Shown here piece after piece: positions 37,713-47,291 of a DNA stretch of 64,000 bases. Both the position numbers and the translations under genes were made by a program. The number at the start of each line of letters is the position of its first letter. Position 1 is the stretch's first letter. The notes under the pieces were generated by a model. It saw only the letters and a list, made by a program, of their open reading frames with translations. It ran no database searches and had not been told where the DNA came from. Location of the stretch: positions 1-64,000 of the forward strand of contig QCCO01000002.1 in assembly GCA_003278895.1 (NCBI GenBank). Direction: 5' to 3'. This DNA comes from Prochlorococcus sp. AG-347-L19 (GTDB taxonomy: Bacteria; Cyanobacteriota; Cyanobacteriia; PCC-6307; Cyanobiaceae).

Positions 37713-38270
37713 TTAAATAGGTGTTTTAAATAAAGAACCGTCACTTTTCAATTGAAGTTTTTCTCCAAGTTCATTTTCTAAAGAGATTAATTCATCCCTA
37801 TGCGCTCTTAGTCTCATGAAAGTTGAATCATTTTCATTTTCGTTGATCAACCTTAATTCAAATTTCTCCTCTCTTGCTGATTTTTTAAAATAAACAATTC
37901 CAGACAAAGGGCCACCAATTAATCCCAAAAGAATAGGCCACCAGCCCAATTCAGGATATATTTGAATAATTACTAATCCCAAAGCACAAGAACCAAAACC
38001 ACCAAGAAAACCTAAAAAAACTGCTAAAAATTTACTCGAAACAACTTGACCCTTGAATGTTAAGATTCTTTGTTCAAAATCTCCTCCTGTTTGCTTCCAT
38101 CCTCTCAAATTAAGCCATTCACACAAACCATTTAAAACCTTAACTGGCTTCTGTGAAGAGGAAATCTCAACCATGGTTGTTCTATCTTTACTAGAAGCCC
38201 TAAGAAAAAAAAATAAACCTATGGCCAAAAGAATTGTAAGTAATAATGTTGAATTTAAGGAATAGGACAT
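37713..38270 (-). CDS. Probable CCB2/CCB4-type cytochrome b6f heme assembly protein
   Basis: 185 residues: one N-terminal membrane segment (about 6-24), a soluble part with LCEWLNLRGWKQTGG, then two close membrane segments (about 80-125) and a C-terminal helix ending in a conserved RLRAHRDELISLENELGE. This layout matches the CCB2/CCB4 family (cofactor assembly of complex C), which helps attach the covalent heme c(i) to cytochrome b6. Assignment is by recognised pattern and not proven. Position beside hemF fits. Confidence 0.62.
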   Translation of the reverse strand: MSYSLNSTLLLTILLAIGLFFFLRASSKDRTTMVEISSSQKPVKVLNGLCEWLNLRGWKQTGGDFEQRILTFKGQVVSSKFLAVFLGFLGGFGSCALGLVIIQIYPELGWWPILLGLIGGPLSGIVYFKKSAREEKFELRLINENENDSTFMRLRAHRDELISLENELGEKLQLKSDGSLFKTPI

Positions 38271-38434
38271 TAAATAAATTTTTTCTGGTAACTCTAGAAT
38301 AAAAACTAAAGTTACATCATATTATAATTTTTTAGAATTATTCTGTAAAATATCCCTATTAGAAAAAAACTCTTAATTAAATAAAATCTTAAGTAATATT
38401 CTAAATCTTAAATTACTTTAATTACTTATTAAAA

Positions 38435-39070
38435 ATGACTATCGAAAATAAAAATATTGATCTTCTTAATAGCGATTTATCAGCAGATTTATACAATCTT
38501 TATAAAAAATCATCCTACCTAGCTATTGACACTGAAGCAATGGGTTTAATTCATGGTAGAGATAGACTATGTTTGATTCAAATATGCAATGAATTTGGTA
38601 AAACATCCTGTATAAAAATCGAACTTAATACATCTTCTTCACCTCATTTAAAAGCACTTCTTGAAGATGAAAATATTACTAAAATTTTTCACTATGCGAG
38701 ATTTGATATAGCAGCTTTAAAATGCAATCTTGCAATTAATACAAAAAATATTTTTTGTACAAAAATTGCTAGTAAATTGGCGAGAACTTATACAAATAAA
38801 CATGGTTTAAAGGATTTAATTAATGAATTGTTAGGTATAGAACTGGACAAAAGCTCGCAAAGTAGTGATTGGGGTAGCAACGAAGATTTAACAAAAGATC
38901 AATTAGATTATGCAGCAAATGATGTTAGATATCTAATTGAAGCTATGCATAAATTAAAAGTTATCTTAGAAAGAGAAAATAGATATGAATTAGCTCAAAA
39001 ATGTTTCGAAACAGTTTCTGTACATGCCGATTTAGACATACTAAAATTCTCAAATATATTTGAGCATTAA
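38435..39070 (+). CDS. rnd: Ribonuclease D-like 3'-5' exonuclease
   Basis: 211-residue DEDDy exonuclease core without the HRDC domains of E. coli RNase D. Exo I AIDTEAMGL (Asp32, Glu34), Exo II FHYARFDIAAL, and Exo III YAANDVRYL with the Tyr and Asp of the DEDDy type. HGLKDLINELLGIELDK is also typical. Likely trims tRNA or other small RNA 3' ends. It converges with the next gene, 3 bp apart. Confidence 0.9.
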   Translation: MTIENKNIDLLNSDLSADLYNLYKKSSYLAIDTEAMGLIHGRDRLCLIQICNEFGKTSCIKIELNTSSSPHLKALLEDENITKIFHYARFDIAALKCNLAINTKNIFCTKIASKLARTYTNKHGLKDLINELLGIELDKSSQSSDWGSNEDLTKDQLDYAANDVRYLIEAMHKLKVILERENRYELAQKCFETVSVHADLDILKFSNIFEH

Positions 39071-39073
39071 GTA

Positions 39074-39340
39074 TCAATCTTCAGTTAAAAAATTATCTTC
39101 ATCATCAAGAGTTTCCATAAGCTTATCAAGTATTCTTGAAGAACTTAATTTATCTTCATCATTTTTTTCACAAATTTTTAAAACATTTTGCGCAACTTGT
39201 ATTTTTTCTTGAATAGTTTTAGAGCCTTCTTTTGCAATTTGAATTTCTACTTTCTTCTTAGCAGAAGATAAGCTTATACTCATAAGTTTTGCAATCTCTG
39301 CACAAATTTTTAGATATTGCCGATCATTTATTGGATACAT
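39074..39340 (-). CDS. Conserved small protein, unknown function
   Basis: 88 residues, predicted largely helical and charged, with an acidic C-terminus (LMETLDDEDNFLTED). No Cys motif, signal peptide or membrane segment beyond one Cys near each of residues 13 and 53. I do not recognise a characterised family. It is 34 bp upstream of the LpxB-like gene end on the other side, and converges with rnd. Confidence 0.6.
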   Translation of the reverse strand: MYPINDRQYLKICAEIAKLMSISLSSAKKKVEIQIAKEGSKTIQEKIQVAQNVLKICEKNDEDKLSSSRILDKLMETLDDEDNFLTED

Positions 39341-39374
39341 AAAAAATTAATAATTAATAAGCAAGTGCCATTTA

Positions 39375-40604
39375 CTAAGATAACAAATGAAGGTTTATAG
39401 CATCTACGATTTTCTGACTTGCTCCGGATTCCCCCATTCTTTTTTTTCCAATTTTTGCTTGTTCTAACCTATCAACTTTTCCTTGCAAAAGTAAACTTAA
39501 ACGTTTTAAGAGAATTTTTTTGTTCTTACAAACTAAAACACTACCTCCCAATAATCTTGATTGCCTTTTTGCAAATGATTTTGTAAATTGTGGTCCAGTG
39601 CCCGGAAGAGAAAGAGATGGAATTCCAAGGCCAGCAATTTGCTCTGTAGCAGTTCCTGCATTAGACAAGCCAACTTCTGCCATATTGGCCCATGAATTGA
39701 ATTTACCTTTTCCAATTACTACATATTGATCTTTCTTTTTCCATACTGCATCTTCATCAATTAGAAATTTAACTTTACTCTGTTTTATAAAACCATATTT
39801 AATTAAATAATTTTGAATTTGAATCACATTCGCATTTAAGCTCAATGGCAAAAGTATTACCAAATCCTTTGATAAATCAAAATCTTTCAAACAATTAAGA
39901 AAATTATCAAGATTTTTAAGAGCTTCAGGGTATCTACTTCCAACTAATAAAATAATCCTTTTAAAAGAAATAATATTTGATATCTTTTCGTTTGTTGCAT
40001 TAACAAAATCCATCATTGGATTACCTAAGTATTTTGCATCAATATTTTTTCTATTCAAATTATTAGCTGTAATTTTATCTCTCATAATTAAATTTTTACA
40101 TCTTGGAGATTTCATTAAAAACATTTCCCATGGATCCCATTCAGAACCTTTCAACTTATGATAAAAATCACTTAAACCCCAACCTGGGCCACTAGTCCAG
40201 GTATGATCACTTTTGGGGGTTCCGATGAAACTAAATTCGCATTCTGAACTCCAAGCGTAAAATAATGGCAAGAAATCGCCTACTGCAATAATTTTGCAGT
40301 TATGTTTTGACTTCTGTTTCACAATAAGAAAATTTCTTAAATTATCGATTAAAAATCCTGCAAACAAATCAAGCACAAATCCCTTAAGACTTTGATTACT
40401 AAAACCTCCACTAGGCAGATCTTTTAAATATCCTATTTTACAAAAATTGTTTGATTTTATGGAATTAAATACATCTCCATTTCCTACTAACGGCAAAACT
40501 TCAATATTTTTATTTTTTATTGTTTTGAGTAATCTTTTTATTATTTCAGATGCTATTACATCTTCTCCATGACCATTGCATATGAATAATAGAGAATGAG
40601 ACAT
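39375..40604 (-). CDS. Lipid-A-disaccharide synthase-related glycosyltransferase-like protein
   Basis: 409 residues when started at ATG 40602-40604 (MSHSLLFICNGHGEDVIA). It resembles LpxB: an N-terminal nucleotide-fold domain and a C-terminal domain with VGLSNAGTATEQIAGLGIPSLSLPGTGPQF, the sugar-nucleotide site region. The frame stays open 63 codons upstream, but that part runs antisense through tRNA-Cys, so it is not protein. Marine picocyanobacteria lack ordinary enterobacterial lipid A, so the substrate is uncertain. Confidence 0.82.
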   Translation of the reverse strand: MSHSLLFICNGHGEDVIASEIIKRLLKTIKNKNIEVLPLVGNGDVFNSIKSNNFCKIGYLKDLPSGGFSNQSLKGFVLDLFAGFLIDNLRNFLIVKQKSKHNCKIIAVGDFLPLFYAWSSECEFSFIGTPKSDHTWTSGPGWGLSDFYHKLKGSEWDPWEMFLMKSPRCKNLIMRDKITANNLNRKNIDAKYLGNPMMDFVNATNEKISNIISFKRIILLVGSRYPEALKNLDNFLNCLKDFDLSKDLVILLPLSLNANVIQIQNYLIKYGFIKQSKVKFLIDEDAVWKKKDQYVVIGKGKFNSWANMAEVGLSNAGTATEQIAGLGIPSLSLPGTGPQFTKSFAKRQSRLLGGSVLVCKNKKILLKRLSLLLQGKVDRLEQAKIGKKRMGESGASQKIVDAINLHLLS

Positions 40605-40646
40605 CTGACTGTTAAGATCATAAAAAGAGTCAATCGAATCTTTTTC

Positions 40647-40717
40647 GGCGGCATGGCCAAGTGGTAAGGCAGAGGATTGCAAATCCTTTATCCCCAGTTC
40701 GAATCTGGGTGCCGCCT
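40647..40717 (+). tRNA. tRNA-Cys (anticodon GCA)
   Basis: Acceptor GGCGGCA pairs with TGCCGCC, anticodon stem GAGGA/TCCTT around TTGCAAA with anticodon GCA, T arm CCCAGTTCGAATCTGGG, discriminator T as usual for tRNA-Cys. It is divergent from the LpxB-like gene with 42 bp between them. Confidence 0.95.
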
Positions 40718-40926
40718 TATTTAATTTTTTTACGCATTTAATTATGAAATTTTCGAAGAACTTCAATTTCAAATAAAGGGTAAAAAGTTTCAATTACTTA
40801 TTGATATATAGAAAAAGATCTTTTCTTTATTATTGGTAAATAATAACTTATATATTCATTGAAAAAAAAAATTAAATGGATTTTTTAATTATTTTCATTG
40901 GATTATCTCTTTAAATTTAAACTATT
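40718..40926. other. Spacer after tRNA-Cys
   Basis: About 209 bp, extremely AT-rich, with no credible open frame, strong hairpin or repeat. The A-run and T-run near 40861-40888 could form a weak stem. Confidence 0.4.
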
Positions 40927-41094
40927 TTAGTAATCATTATCTGCTACACACATTCCCAAACATCTAACACCATTTGATGCAGTCCTTTTGCAATGATTAC
41001 ATAAAATAGGATCTTTCTTTGAAGAAAAATTAATTCTTGAATTCTTCAAATCCTTAAAACATATTAGCTTTTGTGTTGAATCAAATAGAGACAT
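40927..41094 (-). CDS. Small Cys-rich protein, possible zinc-binding
   Basis: 55 residues from ATG 41092-41094 (MSLFDSTQKLICFKDL), ending LCNHCKRTASNGVRCLGMCVADNDY. The CxxC plus CxxxC arrangement suggests a metal site. Its start lies inside the last codons of the upstream gene (14-bp overlap), which points to translational coupling. The pattern RTASNGVRCLGMC looks conserved among marine picocyanobacteria to me, but the function is unknown. A frame extending 12 codons further upstream is less likely. Confidence 0.62.
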   Translation of the reverse strand: MSLFDSTQKLICFKDLKNSRINFSSKKDPILCNHCKRTASNGVRCLGMCVADNDY

Positions 41095-41725
41095 TCTTGG
41101 AATTATCACTTGAGTCGATACTAACAACAAGTGATGGATTTGTGTTGGAAGAGGGTATATCCATGATTTTTACAGTTTCTTTGGGTTCATCAATAATTTG
41201 ATTTTCTTTAGAACTCTCATCAACTGCACATACCTCAAGAGCCTCTCTAAGCAGTGAATCAAAAGTCGCTCCTGGCAATCTATGTCTAGCAACCTCAAGA
41301 AAAGTTCTTGGTAACGATTCAGATGCAGCATCTCTTAAAGCAGGATTATTCTTTCTATGTTCTTGTTCTTCTTCTATCGATTTAATAAACCTAAGTGTGA
41401 CATCTCTTTTGGTGGAGGCTTTTATCAGCGTATCGTTTTCAGGATTACTAACATTAGGCTCACTTTCAAGATCATTAAGTCTTTTTTCCAAACTATTTAA
41501 AACTTCATTAGCTTCTTTACTAATATGCGCTAATTGACCATCTGACAAATTAGGTAAATCAGCAACAAAGACTTTCCCATGATCTCTTAGTGTCAAAAAG
41601 GTAGGCCTTGGACCTTGAGCTTGTCTACCACTAAATTCGGTATTATTAGATATTGGTCTTTTTGGAGGTGTAGGACCAGCTGAACTACGCCTACGTGTAA
41701 TTCTTTGATTATTTGCAAAAGGCAT
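41081..41725 (-). CDS. Conserved picocyanobacterial protein, unknown function
   Basis: 214 residues, soluble. A basic Pro/Arg-rich start (MPFANNQRITRRRSSAGP) precedes a helical core (about 55-160) with HISKEANEVLNSLEKRLNDLE, likely coiled coil, and an acidic low-complexity tail. ALRDAASESLPRTFLEVARHRLPGATFD is the most conserved-looking part. No catalytic motif recognised. Confidence 0.75.
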   Translation of the reverse strand: MPFANNQRITRRRSSAGPTPPKRPISNNTEFSGRQAQGPRPTFLTLRDHGKVFVADLPNLSDGQLAHISKEANEVLNSLEKRLNDLESEPNVSNPENDTLIKASTKRDVTLRFIKSIEEEQEHRKNNPALRDAASESLPRTFLEVARHRLPGATFDSLLREALEVCAVDESSKENQIIDEPKETVKIMDIPSSNTNPSLVVSIDSSDNSKNVSI

Positions 41726-41861
41726 TGAATAAAAGGTTAAATCTTAATACTTAAACTTCCGATATAATTCGGCGGTAATTTTATTATATTACACCTAACT
41801 TTTTCATTTGTGTATAAAAAATAATTTTTAAAAACTCATTTTAAAAAGATCCAAAAAAAAT

Positions 41862-42905
41862 TTAAGTTAAAATTCCTGGCAAAAATTTAGTAATTGTTGA
41901 ATCGTTTTTTCGAACTATCTTTCCAATTTCCCAACTTTCTATATCTTGATCTTTACAGATATTTAATATTGCGTCCTTAAATTGTTTATCAATAATTAAA
42001 CAAAATCCCACTCCAAGATTGAACGTATTCCAAAAATCTTTTTCAGGAATCGTTCCTTTTTCCTTTAAATATTTAAATAAAATAGGTATTTCCCAAGAAT
42101 TGGTATTGATATAAGGAATAAAATCAGAAGGCATACATCTTGGTAGATTCTCTGGAATTCCTCCACCAGTAATATGAGACATTGCTTTAATCTCAATATC
42201 TTCAGATAAAATTTGATTAACAACATTATTATAAATTTTTGTAGGTTTCAATAACTCATCATAAAAATTTAAGTGTGAAACCTTTTCAAATTCTTTATCT
42301 ATTTGATTATTATTTTGAATTATTTTTCTTACTAAACTAAATCCATTACTATGAACTCCATTACTTTTTAAAGCAATTATTAAGTCATTTTCAGATACTT
42401 TTTTTCCATTAATAAGATTATCCTCGTCAACTATTCCTACACAAAATCCTGCAAGATCATACTTATCTTTAGAATAAAATCCAGGCATTTCAGCAGTTTC
42501 TCCACCGAGTAATGAACAGTTATTTTCTCCACACCCATGAGAAATACCTTGTACAACCTTCAATAATTGTTTTTTATCAAGCTTACCGGTAGCAATATAA
42601 TCAAGAAAAAATAAAGGTTTTGCGCCGCTAGTAATAATATCATTCATGCACATAGCAACTAAATCAATACCAACCTCAAAGTGAAAGTTTTTACTTTGGG
42701 CCAATTCTAATTTTGTTCCAACTCCATCTGTTCCTGAAACAAGAACTGGTTTTTTAAAACTATCAATAGGAATTCTAAACAAACCTCCGAACCCACCAAT
42801 ACCCTCAATCACATTAGATGTATGAGTTTCTTCAACTGCCTGTTTAATTTCGGAAACAAATTCTCGCCCAGCTTCTATATCAACACCTGATGTTTTGTAA
42901 TCCAT
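41862..42905 (-). CDS. purM: Phosphoribosylformylglycinamidine cyclo-ligase
   Basis: AIR synthetase of purine synthesis. The 347-residue protein starts MDYKTSGVDIEAGREFV and has VSGTDGVGTKLELA, GETAEMPGFY, SNGVHSNGFSLVR and HITGGGIPENLPR, the ATP and FGAM binding segments of the PurM fold. Divergent from panC-cmk. Confidence 0.97.
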   Translation of the reverse strand: MDYKTSGVDIEAGREFVSEIKQAVEETHTSNVIEGIGGFGGLFRIPIDSFKKPVLVSGTDGVGTKLELAQSKNFHFEVGIDLVAMCMNDIITSGAKPLFFLDYIATGKLDKKQLLKVVQGISHGCGENNCSLLGGETAEMPGFYSKDKYDLAGFCVGIVDEDNLINGKKVSENDLIIALKSNGVHSNGFSLVRKIIQNNNQIDKEFEKVSHLNFYDELLKPTKIYNNVVNQILSEDIEIKAMSHITGGGIPENLPRCMPSDFIPYINTNSWEIPILFKYLKEKGTIPEKDFWNTFNLGVGFCLIIDKQFKDAILNICKDQDIESWEIGKIVRKNDSTITKFLPGILT

Positions 42906-43003
42906 GAAATAAAAATGATAGACTTTCCCTATATAGATATTCCTCCTAAGTTAGCTTTTGTCCAGTAATTATTTATCAAATAGATTTATTTTTTAAAAAC
43001 AAA

Positions 43004-44536
43004 GTGAGCAAAGTAATCATAAGGAAAACTGAAGAAATAGAAACTTGGAGGAGAAATATAAATAGTGAAATTAATTTCATTCCTACAATGGGTAATCTTC
43101 ATAATGGACATATAAAATTAATATCAACAGCAAAAAATGATAATTCTAATATTAACTTAGTAAGTATTTTTATTAATCCACTTCAATTTGATAATAAATT
43201 AGATTTAGAAAATTACCCCAAAACAATTGATAATGATATTAAAATCTCCTTTTCAAATGGCGCAGATGCTATCTTCATCCCCCGTAATGAAGATATATAT
43301 CCACCGAATAATAAAAATATTAAATTCCTAAAAGCTCCAACAGAATTATCTTCTGCATTATGTGGATTAAATCGAATTGGACATTTTGATGGCGTTTGTA
43401 CAGTAGTTTATAGATTACTAAATCTCATCAAGCCAAAAAATCTTTACTTAGGAGAAAAAGATTGGCAACAACTTTTAATTTTAAAAAATCTTGTTCAGAG
43501 AGAGAAATTAAATGTTGCTATTAAATCTATTCCTACACAAAGAGATTTTGATGGAATTCCTTTAAGTTCTCGTAATGTACATTTATCAAAAAACGAAAGA
43601 AAATTTATTAAGTTTTTTTCAAGTGAGTTATTAGAAGCAAAAAAAATTTTTCAACAAGATAAAAAGATAAATGTAAACGAAATAATTAAAAAGCTATCAG
43701 CAAAAAACATTTCAATTGAATATTTAGAACATTTACACCCTCACACCCTCCAAAAAGCAAGATCTGAGGATAACATTTCGTTACTAGCTGGTGCGATAAG
43801 ATGTGGAGAGACAAGATTAATTGATCACGTTTTTCTAATGAAAAGAAGACCGATTATTGCAATTGATGGTCCTGCAGGGTCAGGTAAAAGTACCGTAACA
43901 AAGTTACTAGCGAAGAAACTTAAACTTTTATATTTAGATACTGGAGCAATGTATAGAGCATTGAGTTGGCTTTTGATCAAAGAAAGTATTGATTATAAAA
44001 AAGAAAAAAAATTACATAATATTCTTAAAGATATATCTATTATTTTTAAGTCCAACACAAATTCACATCAGGATGTTTATGTTAATAACTACTGTGTTAC
44101 TCAAGAAATTAGGTCGCAAAAGATAAATTCCATCGTTTCTAAAATTTCCTCAATAAAAGAAGTAAGAAAATTCTTAGTAGAAGAACAAAGAAAAATAGGA
44201 GAATCAGGCGGACTTGTAGCTGAGGGAAGAGATATAGGAACTACTGTTTTTCCTCATGCAGAACTTAAAATATTTTTAACTGCTAGCATCGATGAAAGAG
44301 CAAAAAGAAGAAAATCTGATAAAAATAGTAAAGACTCCCAAGAAATAGACCTTCATACATTAAAAGAACTTATACAGAAAAGAGATTTTGAAGATTCCAA
44401 TAGGGAAATTTCACCTCTAATAAAAGCGAATGACGCAATAGAAATTATTACTGATGGATGTTCAATTAATGAGGTAGTAGATAAAATAATTGATCTTTAT
44501 AATGACAAAATTCCTAAAGAGACTGCAATCAAATAA
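43004..44536 (+). CDS. panC/cmk: Bifunctional pantoate ligase / cytidylate kinase
   Basis: One 510-residue chain with two enzymes. Residues 1 to about 278 are pantothenate synthetase, with PTMGNLHNGH (the HIGH motif region), INPLQF, YLGEKDWQQ and PLSSRNVHLS. Residues 279-510 are CMP kinase, with P-loop GPAGSGKST (289-297), LDTGAMYRALSW and VAEGRDIGTTVFP. The fusion is a known cyanobacterial arrangement. It starts with GTG at 43004. It converges with a phosphatase gene, 2 bp apart. Confidence 0.96.
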   Translation: MSKVIIRKTEEIETWRRNINSEINFIPTMGNLHNGHIKLISTAKNDNSNINLVSIFINPLQFDNKLDLENYPKTIDNDIKISFSNGADAIFIPRNEDIYPPNNKNIKFLKAPTELSSALCGLNRIGHFDGVCTVVYRLLNLIKPKNLYLGEKDWQQLLILKNLVQREKLNVAIKSIPTQRDFDGIPLSSRNVHLSKNERKFIKFFSSELLEAKKIFQQDKKINVNEIIKKLSAKNISIEYLEHLHPHTLQKARSEDNISLLAGAIRCGETRLIDHVFLMKRRPIIAIDGPAGSGKSTVTKLLAKKLKLLYLDTGAMYRALSWLLIKESIDYKKEKKLHNILKDISIIFKSNTNSHQDVYVNNYCVTQEIRSQKINSIVSKISSIKEVRKFLVEEQRKIGESGGLVAEGRDIGTTVFPHAELKIFLTASIDERAKRRKSDKNSKDSQEIDLHTLKELIQKRDFEDSNREISPLIKANDAIEIITDGCSINEVVDKIIDLYNDKIPKETAIK

Positions 44537-44538
44537 AT

Positions 44539-45012
44539 TCAAGAAATACTCTCCAAAAAACCGTTCACAGAGTCTTCTAAAATATTAAGGACATAATCGA
44601 AGCCCTCATCTCCTCCAAAATATGGGTCAGGAACTTCTTGCTCATTAAAAACTGATCTAAAATCTTGTATTTTTTTAATTGATGCATAATCACTTGTAGC
44701 TGATCTCTTTTTAAGATCTAGAATATTTCTAAAATTTGAGTCGTCCATCGCAAGAATATAGTTAAATTCGTCAAAATCTTTGATAGTAATTTGACGAGCC
44801 CTGCTTAAGATATTTATATCTCTTCTTTCTGCCGCAATTCTCATCCTAGAGTCAGCTTTTTTTCCAATATGCCAACTCCCAGTTCCAGCAGAATCTACAA
44901 TAAAGCCATCCTTTAATCCCTTCGTTTCAAGTAGACTTAAAAAGATAGCTTCTGCCGCAGGAGACCTACAAATATTTCCCAAACATACAAAAAGAACAGA
45001 AATTTTTTTCAT
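44539..45012 (-). CDS. Low-molecular-weight protein-tyrosine phosphatase
   Basis: 157 residues. The P-loop CLGNICR (Cys10-x5-Arg16, then SPAAEAIF) and the general acid in VPDPYFGGDEGF are both present, so it should be active. It follows pebB by 32 bp on the same strand. Targets in cyanobacteria are poorly known; phosphotyrosine or arginine phosphate turnover are both possible. Confidence 0.92.
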   Translation of the reverse strand: MKKISVLFVCLGNICRSPAAEAIFLSLLETKGLKDGFIVDSAGTGSWHIGKKADSRMRIAAERRDINILSRARQITIKDFDEFNYILAMDDSNFRNILDLKKRSATSDYASIKKIQDFRSVFNEQEVPDPYFGGDEGFDYVLNILEDSVNGFLESIS

Positions 45013-45044
45013 ATGATTTCAATTTTCAATAAATTATAAGACTT

Positions 45045-45806
45045 TTAGGTAGTAAATAAAACTTCTTTAATTAAAGATTCAGTAAATTCTTTACCAAACA
45101 AACTCGACAACATTGGCCTTGCTGGATCGTTATTTCTTCTATATTTCAAATAATTCTTTTGACCATTTATTAATTCTTTTTGCAGTTCCATATTGGCTTC
45201 TTTGCTTTCGAAAAGAATTTCGAAATACAAATCAAGATATTCCTTAAATGAGGTATAAAGCTGATTAGCAATTAAAAAATCACTTCTTTCTTCTCTTGGT
45301 AATTTTGACCAGATTACTCCTGGAGAAAAAAATCTAGCTACTTCTTCAGACATTTTTTCAGCTATTGGAAGTGATGAATGACAATGGTTTTTGAGTTTTA
45401 TAAGTTTTTCTAATAACTCATTATTATATTGATTTTGTATTTTTAATGAAGGCTGAAAATCTAATACTAATAAATGACTATTAGGAAGAGAAACAAAATC
45501 TACTCCAAAAAATGGGACATTATAAATAGTATTTGGAATAATTAAAAAATTTAAAACAGAATAATTTGGACTATTTATACAAACTGCTCTCGCAAATTTT
45601 ATTCTTTTTTCATGTGTTACACCCCAAGTAAAGAGATTCACATTTTTTTTTAATTTCTTTGAACCATAAGTTGAATCTTTATAAGAATATTCCGAGGGTA
45701 TTCTTTTTTCTAAACAGTTATGTTTACTTAAATTATTAGTTAAATATTTTAAAAAATTATGCCATCTCCAATCTGGCCTGTAAAAAATTGTATCTTGTAT
45801 TAGCAT
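45045..45806 (-). CDS. pebB: Phycoerythrobilin:ferredoxin oxidoreductase
   Basis: Reduces 15,16-dihydrobiliverdin to phycoerythrobilin with ferredoxin. 253 residues with the ferredoxin-dependent bilin reductase fold: [23 protein letters not shown] with the catalytic-region Asp, [12 protein letters not shown], and the C-terminal [16 protein letters not shown]. Its ATG directly abuts the pebA stop. Third gene of ho1-pebA-pebB. Confidence 0.92.
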   Translation of the reverse strand: MLIQDTIFYRPDWRWHNFLKYLTNNLSKHNCLEKRIPSEYSYKDSTYGSKKLKKNVNLFTWGVTHEKRIKFARAVCINSPNYSVLNFLIIPNTIYNVPFFGVDFVSLPNSHLLVLDFQPSLKIQNQYNNELLEKLIKLKNHCHSSLPIAEKMSEEVARFFSPGVIWSKLPREERSDFLIANQLYTSFKEYLDLYFEILFESKEANMELQKELINGQKNYLKYRRNNDPARPMLSSLFGKEFTESLIKEVLFTT

Positions 45807-46517
45807 TCAATGAATAATCTCATTATTTAATGTAAAAAGAAATTTATTGATAAATTCTTTTGTCCATTTTTCTCCAAAAAAAGATTTAAACAATTTATCT
45901 GCGGGGTCTTTCTCAAAACTGTACTTATCATATTTAATTTGATTAATCTTTATTTCCTCTGCATTTAAAAATTGATTATCAGGATTCGATTTATAAATAT
46001 TCAAATAGTTATTAACAAATGAATAGAATATATTATTCAAATCTCTATCAAGATTTAATTTATTACCTCTACATATAATCACCCATGGGGAAAAATACTT
46101 TTTTGAATCATAAATATTTTTCATTTTATTATTATCAAAAGCAGGATATTTTTTCTTAATACTACCTAAACTTGAACAATATTTTTCAAGATACTTGCCT
46201 TCTTGAATTAAAGGTTGATAATCAAGTATTGCCAATAACTTTTGAGAAGTTCCAAACCATAAAATATCAGCTCCTAGAATAGGCACTTCACTAAAAAAAT
46301 TTGGATATGCGACCGTATTAAATACTTGCAGTTTTTTTCCACCATCTAATCTTGTTATTCGCCACTTTCTATATTCAGGAGATGAAAAAAGCCAATTTTT
46401 AATAATATATTTTGAGTCTTCATTATGATGTTCTTTGAATTCGCTAGATATTTCTAATTCATGACCATTTAATTCATCAATATTGGTTTGAAGGAAATCA
46501 ACTAATGAATCAAACAT
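45807..46517 (-). CDS. pebA: 15,16-dihydrobiliverdin:ferredoxin oxidoreductase
   Basis: Reduces biliverdin IX-alpha at C15 as the first of two steps to phycoerythrobilin. 236 residues: [25 protein letters not shown] (catalytic-region Asp), [12 protein letters not shown] and [17 protein letters not shown]. Order with pebB matches the known peb operon and supports the split of roles. It lies 6 bp after ho1. Confidence 0.92.
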   Translation of the reverse strand: MFDSLVDFLQTNIDELNGHELEISSEFKEHHNEDSKYIIKNWLFSSPEYRKWRITRLDGGKKLQVFNTVAYPNFFSEVPILGADILWFGTSQKLLAILDYQPLIQEGKYLEKYCSSLGSIKKKYPAFDNNKMKNIYDSKKYFSPWVIICRGNKLNLDRDLNNIFYSFVNNYLNIYKSNPDNQFLNAEEIKINQIKYDKYSFEKDPADKLFKSFFGEKWTKEFINKFLFTLNNEIIH

Positions 46518-46523
46518 AAATTA

Positions 46524-47234
46524 TTAGGTCTCGGTGCTTCCTTTCCTTACTTTTTTTGTAATGTAATTAAATACAATCTTGCCTAAAACAGCAATCAAAT
46601 TACCTTCAAGCTCCTTAAACATTTTCATATTGTAAGTAAAAGCTTGATTAGCTTCATCAATAATTTGATCAGCGGTCTTTTGATTTATCGGAAGTTGATT
46701 CAAAGTAAGAGAATACTCTTCCTTGAATTTCTTTTCATCAGCAATTAATTCAAAGTCATAAAAATTTAAACCATTATTTCCCTGCAAATTTAATGCTTTT
46801 TTAGCAATCCTTTTCAAAATTTGCCCCCCAGATAAATCTCCTATATAGCGAGTGTAGTGATGACCAACCAATAGCTCTGGTGATTTTTTTGCTACCTCTC
46901 GGATTCTTTCAACATATTCTTTTGCTGAGTGAGAAATATTAATTTCATTCTTCCAGTTTTCACCAAAATAAAATTTAAGATCGTTTACAAGAGTTTCTTT
47001 CCTGAATAATGATTTAAAACCTATAGGTTTTATTACTGGATGTTCCTCATTTACCAGTCTCTCAATTTCTTCTTCCATAGCTTCATAAACAAAATATAAA
47101 TCACTAAGTAATTTTCTATAAGATTTTTTTTCAACAACTCCTTTTAAAAAACAAGCCACAAAGCCAGTATTTTCTGCCATAGTGTGGGATTTTTTTGTCC
47201 CTTCTCTTAATTGTCCTGCAAGAGCGACTGCCAT
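46524..47234 (-). CDS. ho1: Heme oxygenase
   Basis: Opens heme to biliverdin IX-alpha, CO and iron using ferredoxin. 236 residues with the proximal heme ligand His17 in LREGTKKSHTMAEN, and the distal helix HHYTRYIGDLSGGQILKRIA. It heads the ho1-pebA-pebB operon, so biliverdin can pass straight to PebA. Confidence 0.95.
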   Translation of the reverse strand: MAVALAGQLREGTKKSHTMAENTGFVACFLKGVVEKKSYRKLLSDLYFVYEAMEEEIERLVNEEHPVIKPIGFKSLFRKETLVNDLKFYFGENWKNEINISHSAKEYVERIREVAKKSPELLVGHHYTRYIGDLSGGQILKRIAKKALNLQGNNGLNFYDFELIADEKKFKEEYSLTLNQLPINQKTADQIIDEANQAFTYNMKMFKELEGNLIAVLGKIVFNYITKKVRKGSTET

Positions 47235-47291
47235 TTATTTTGTATTATTTTTGTAAGTGTATTTAATCTACAAGGAAAATAGATAAAACAG

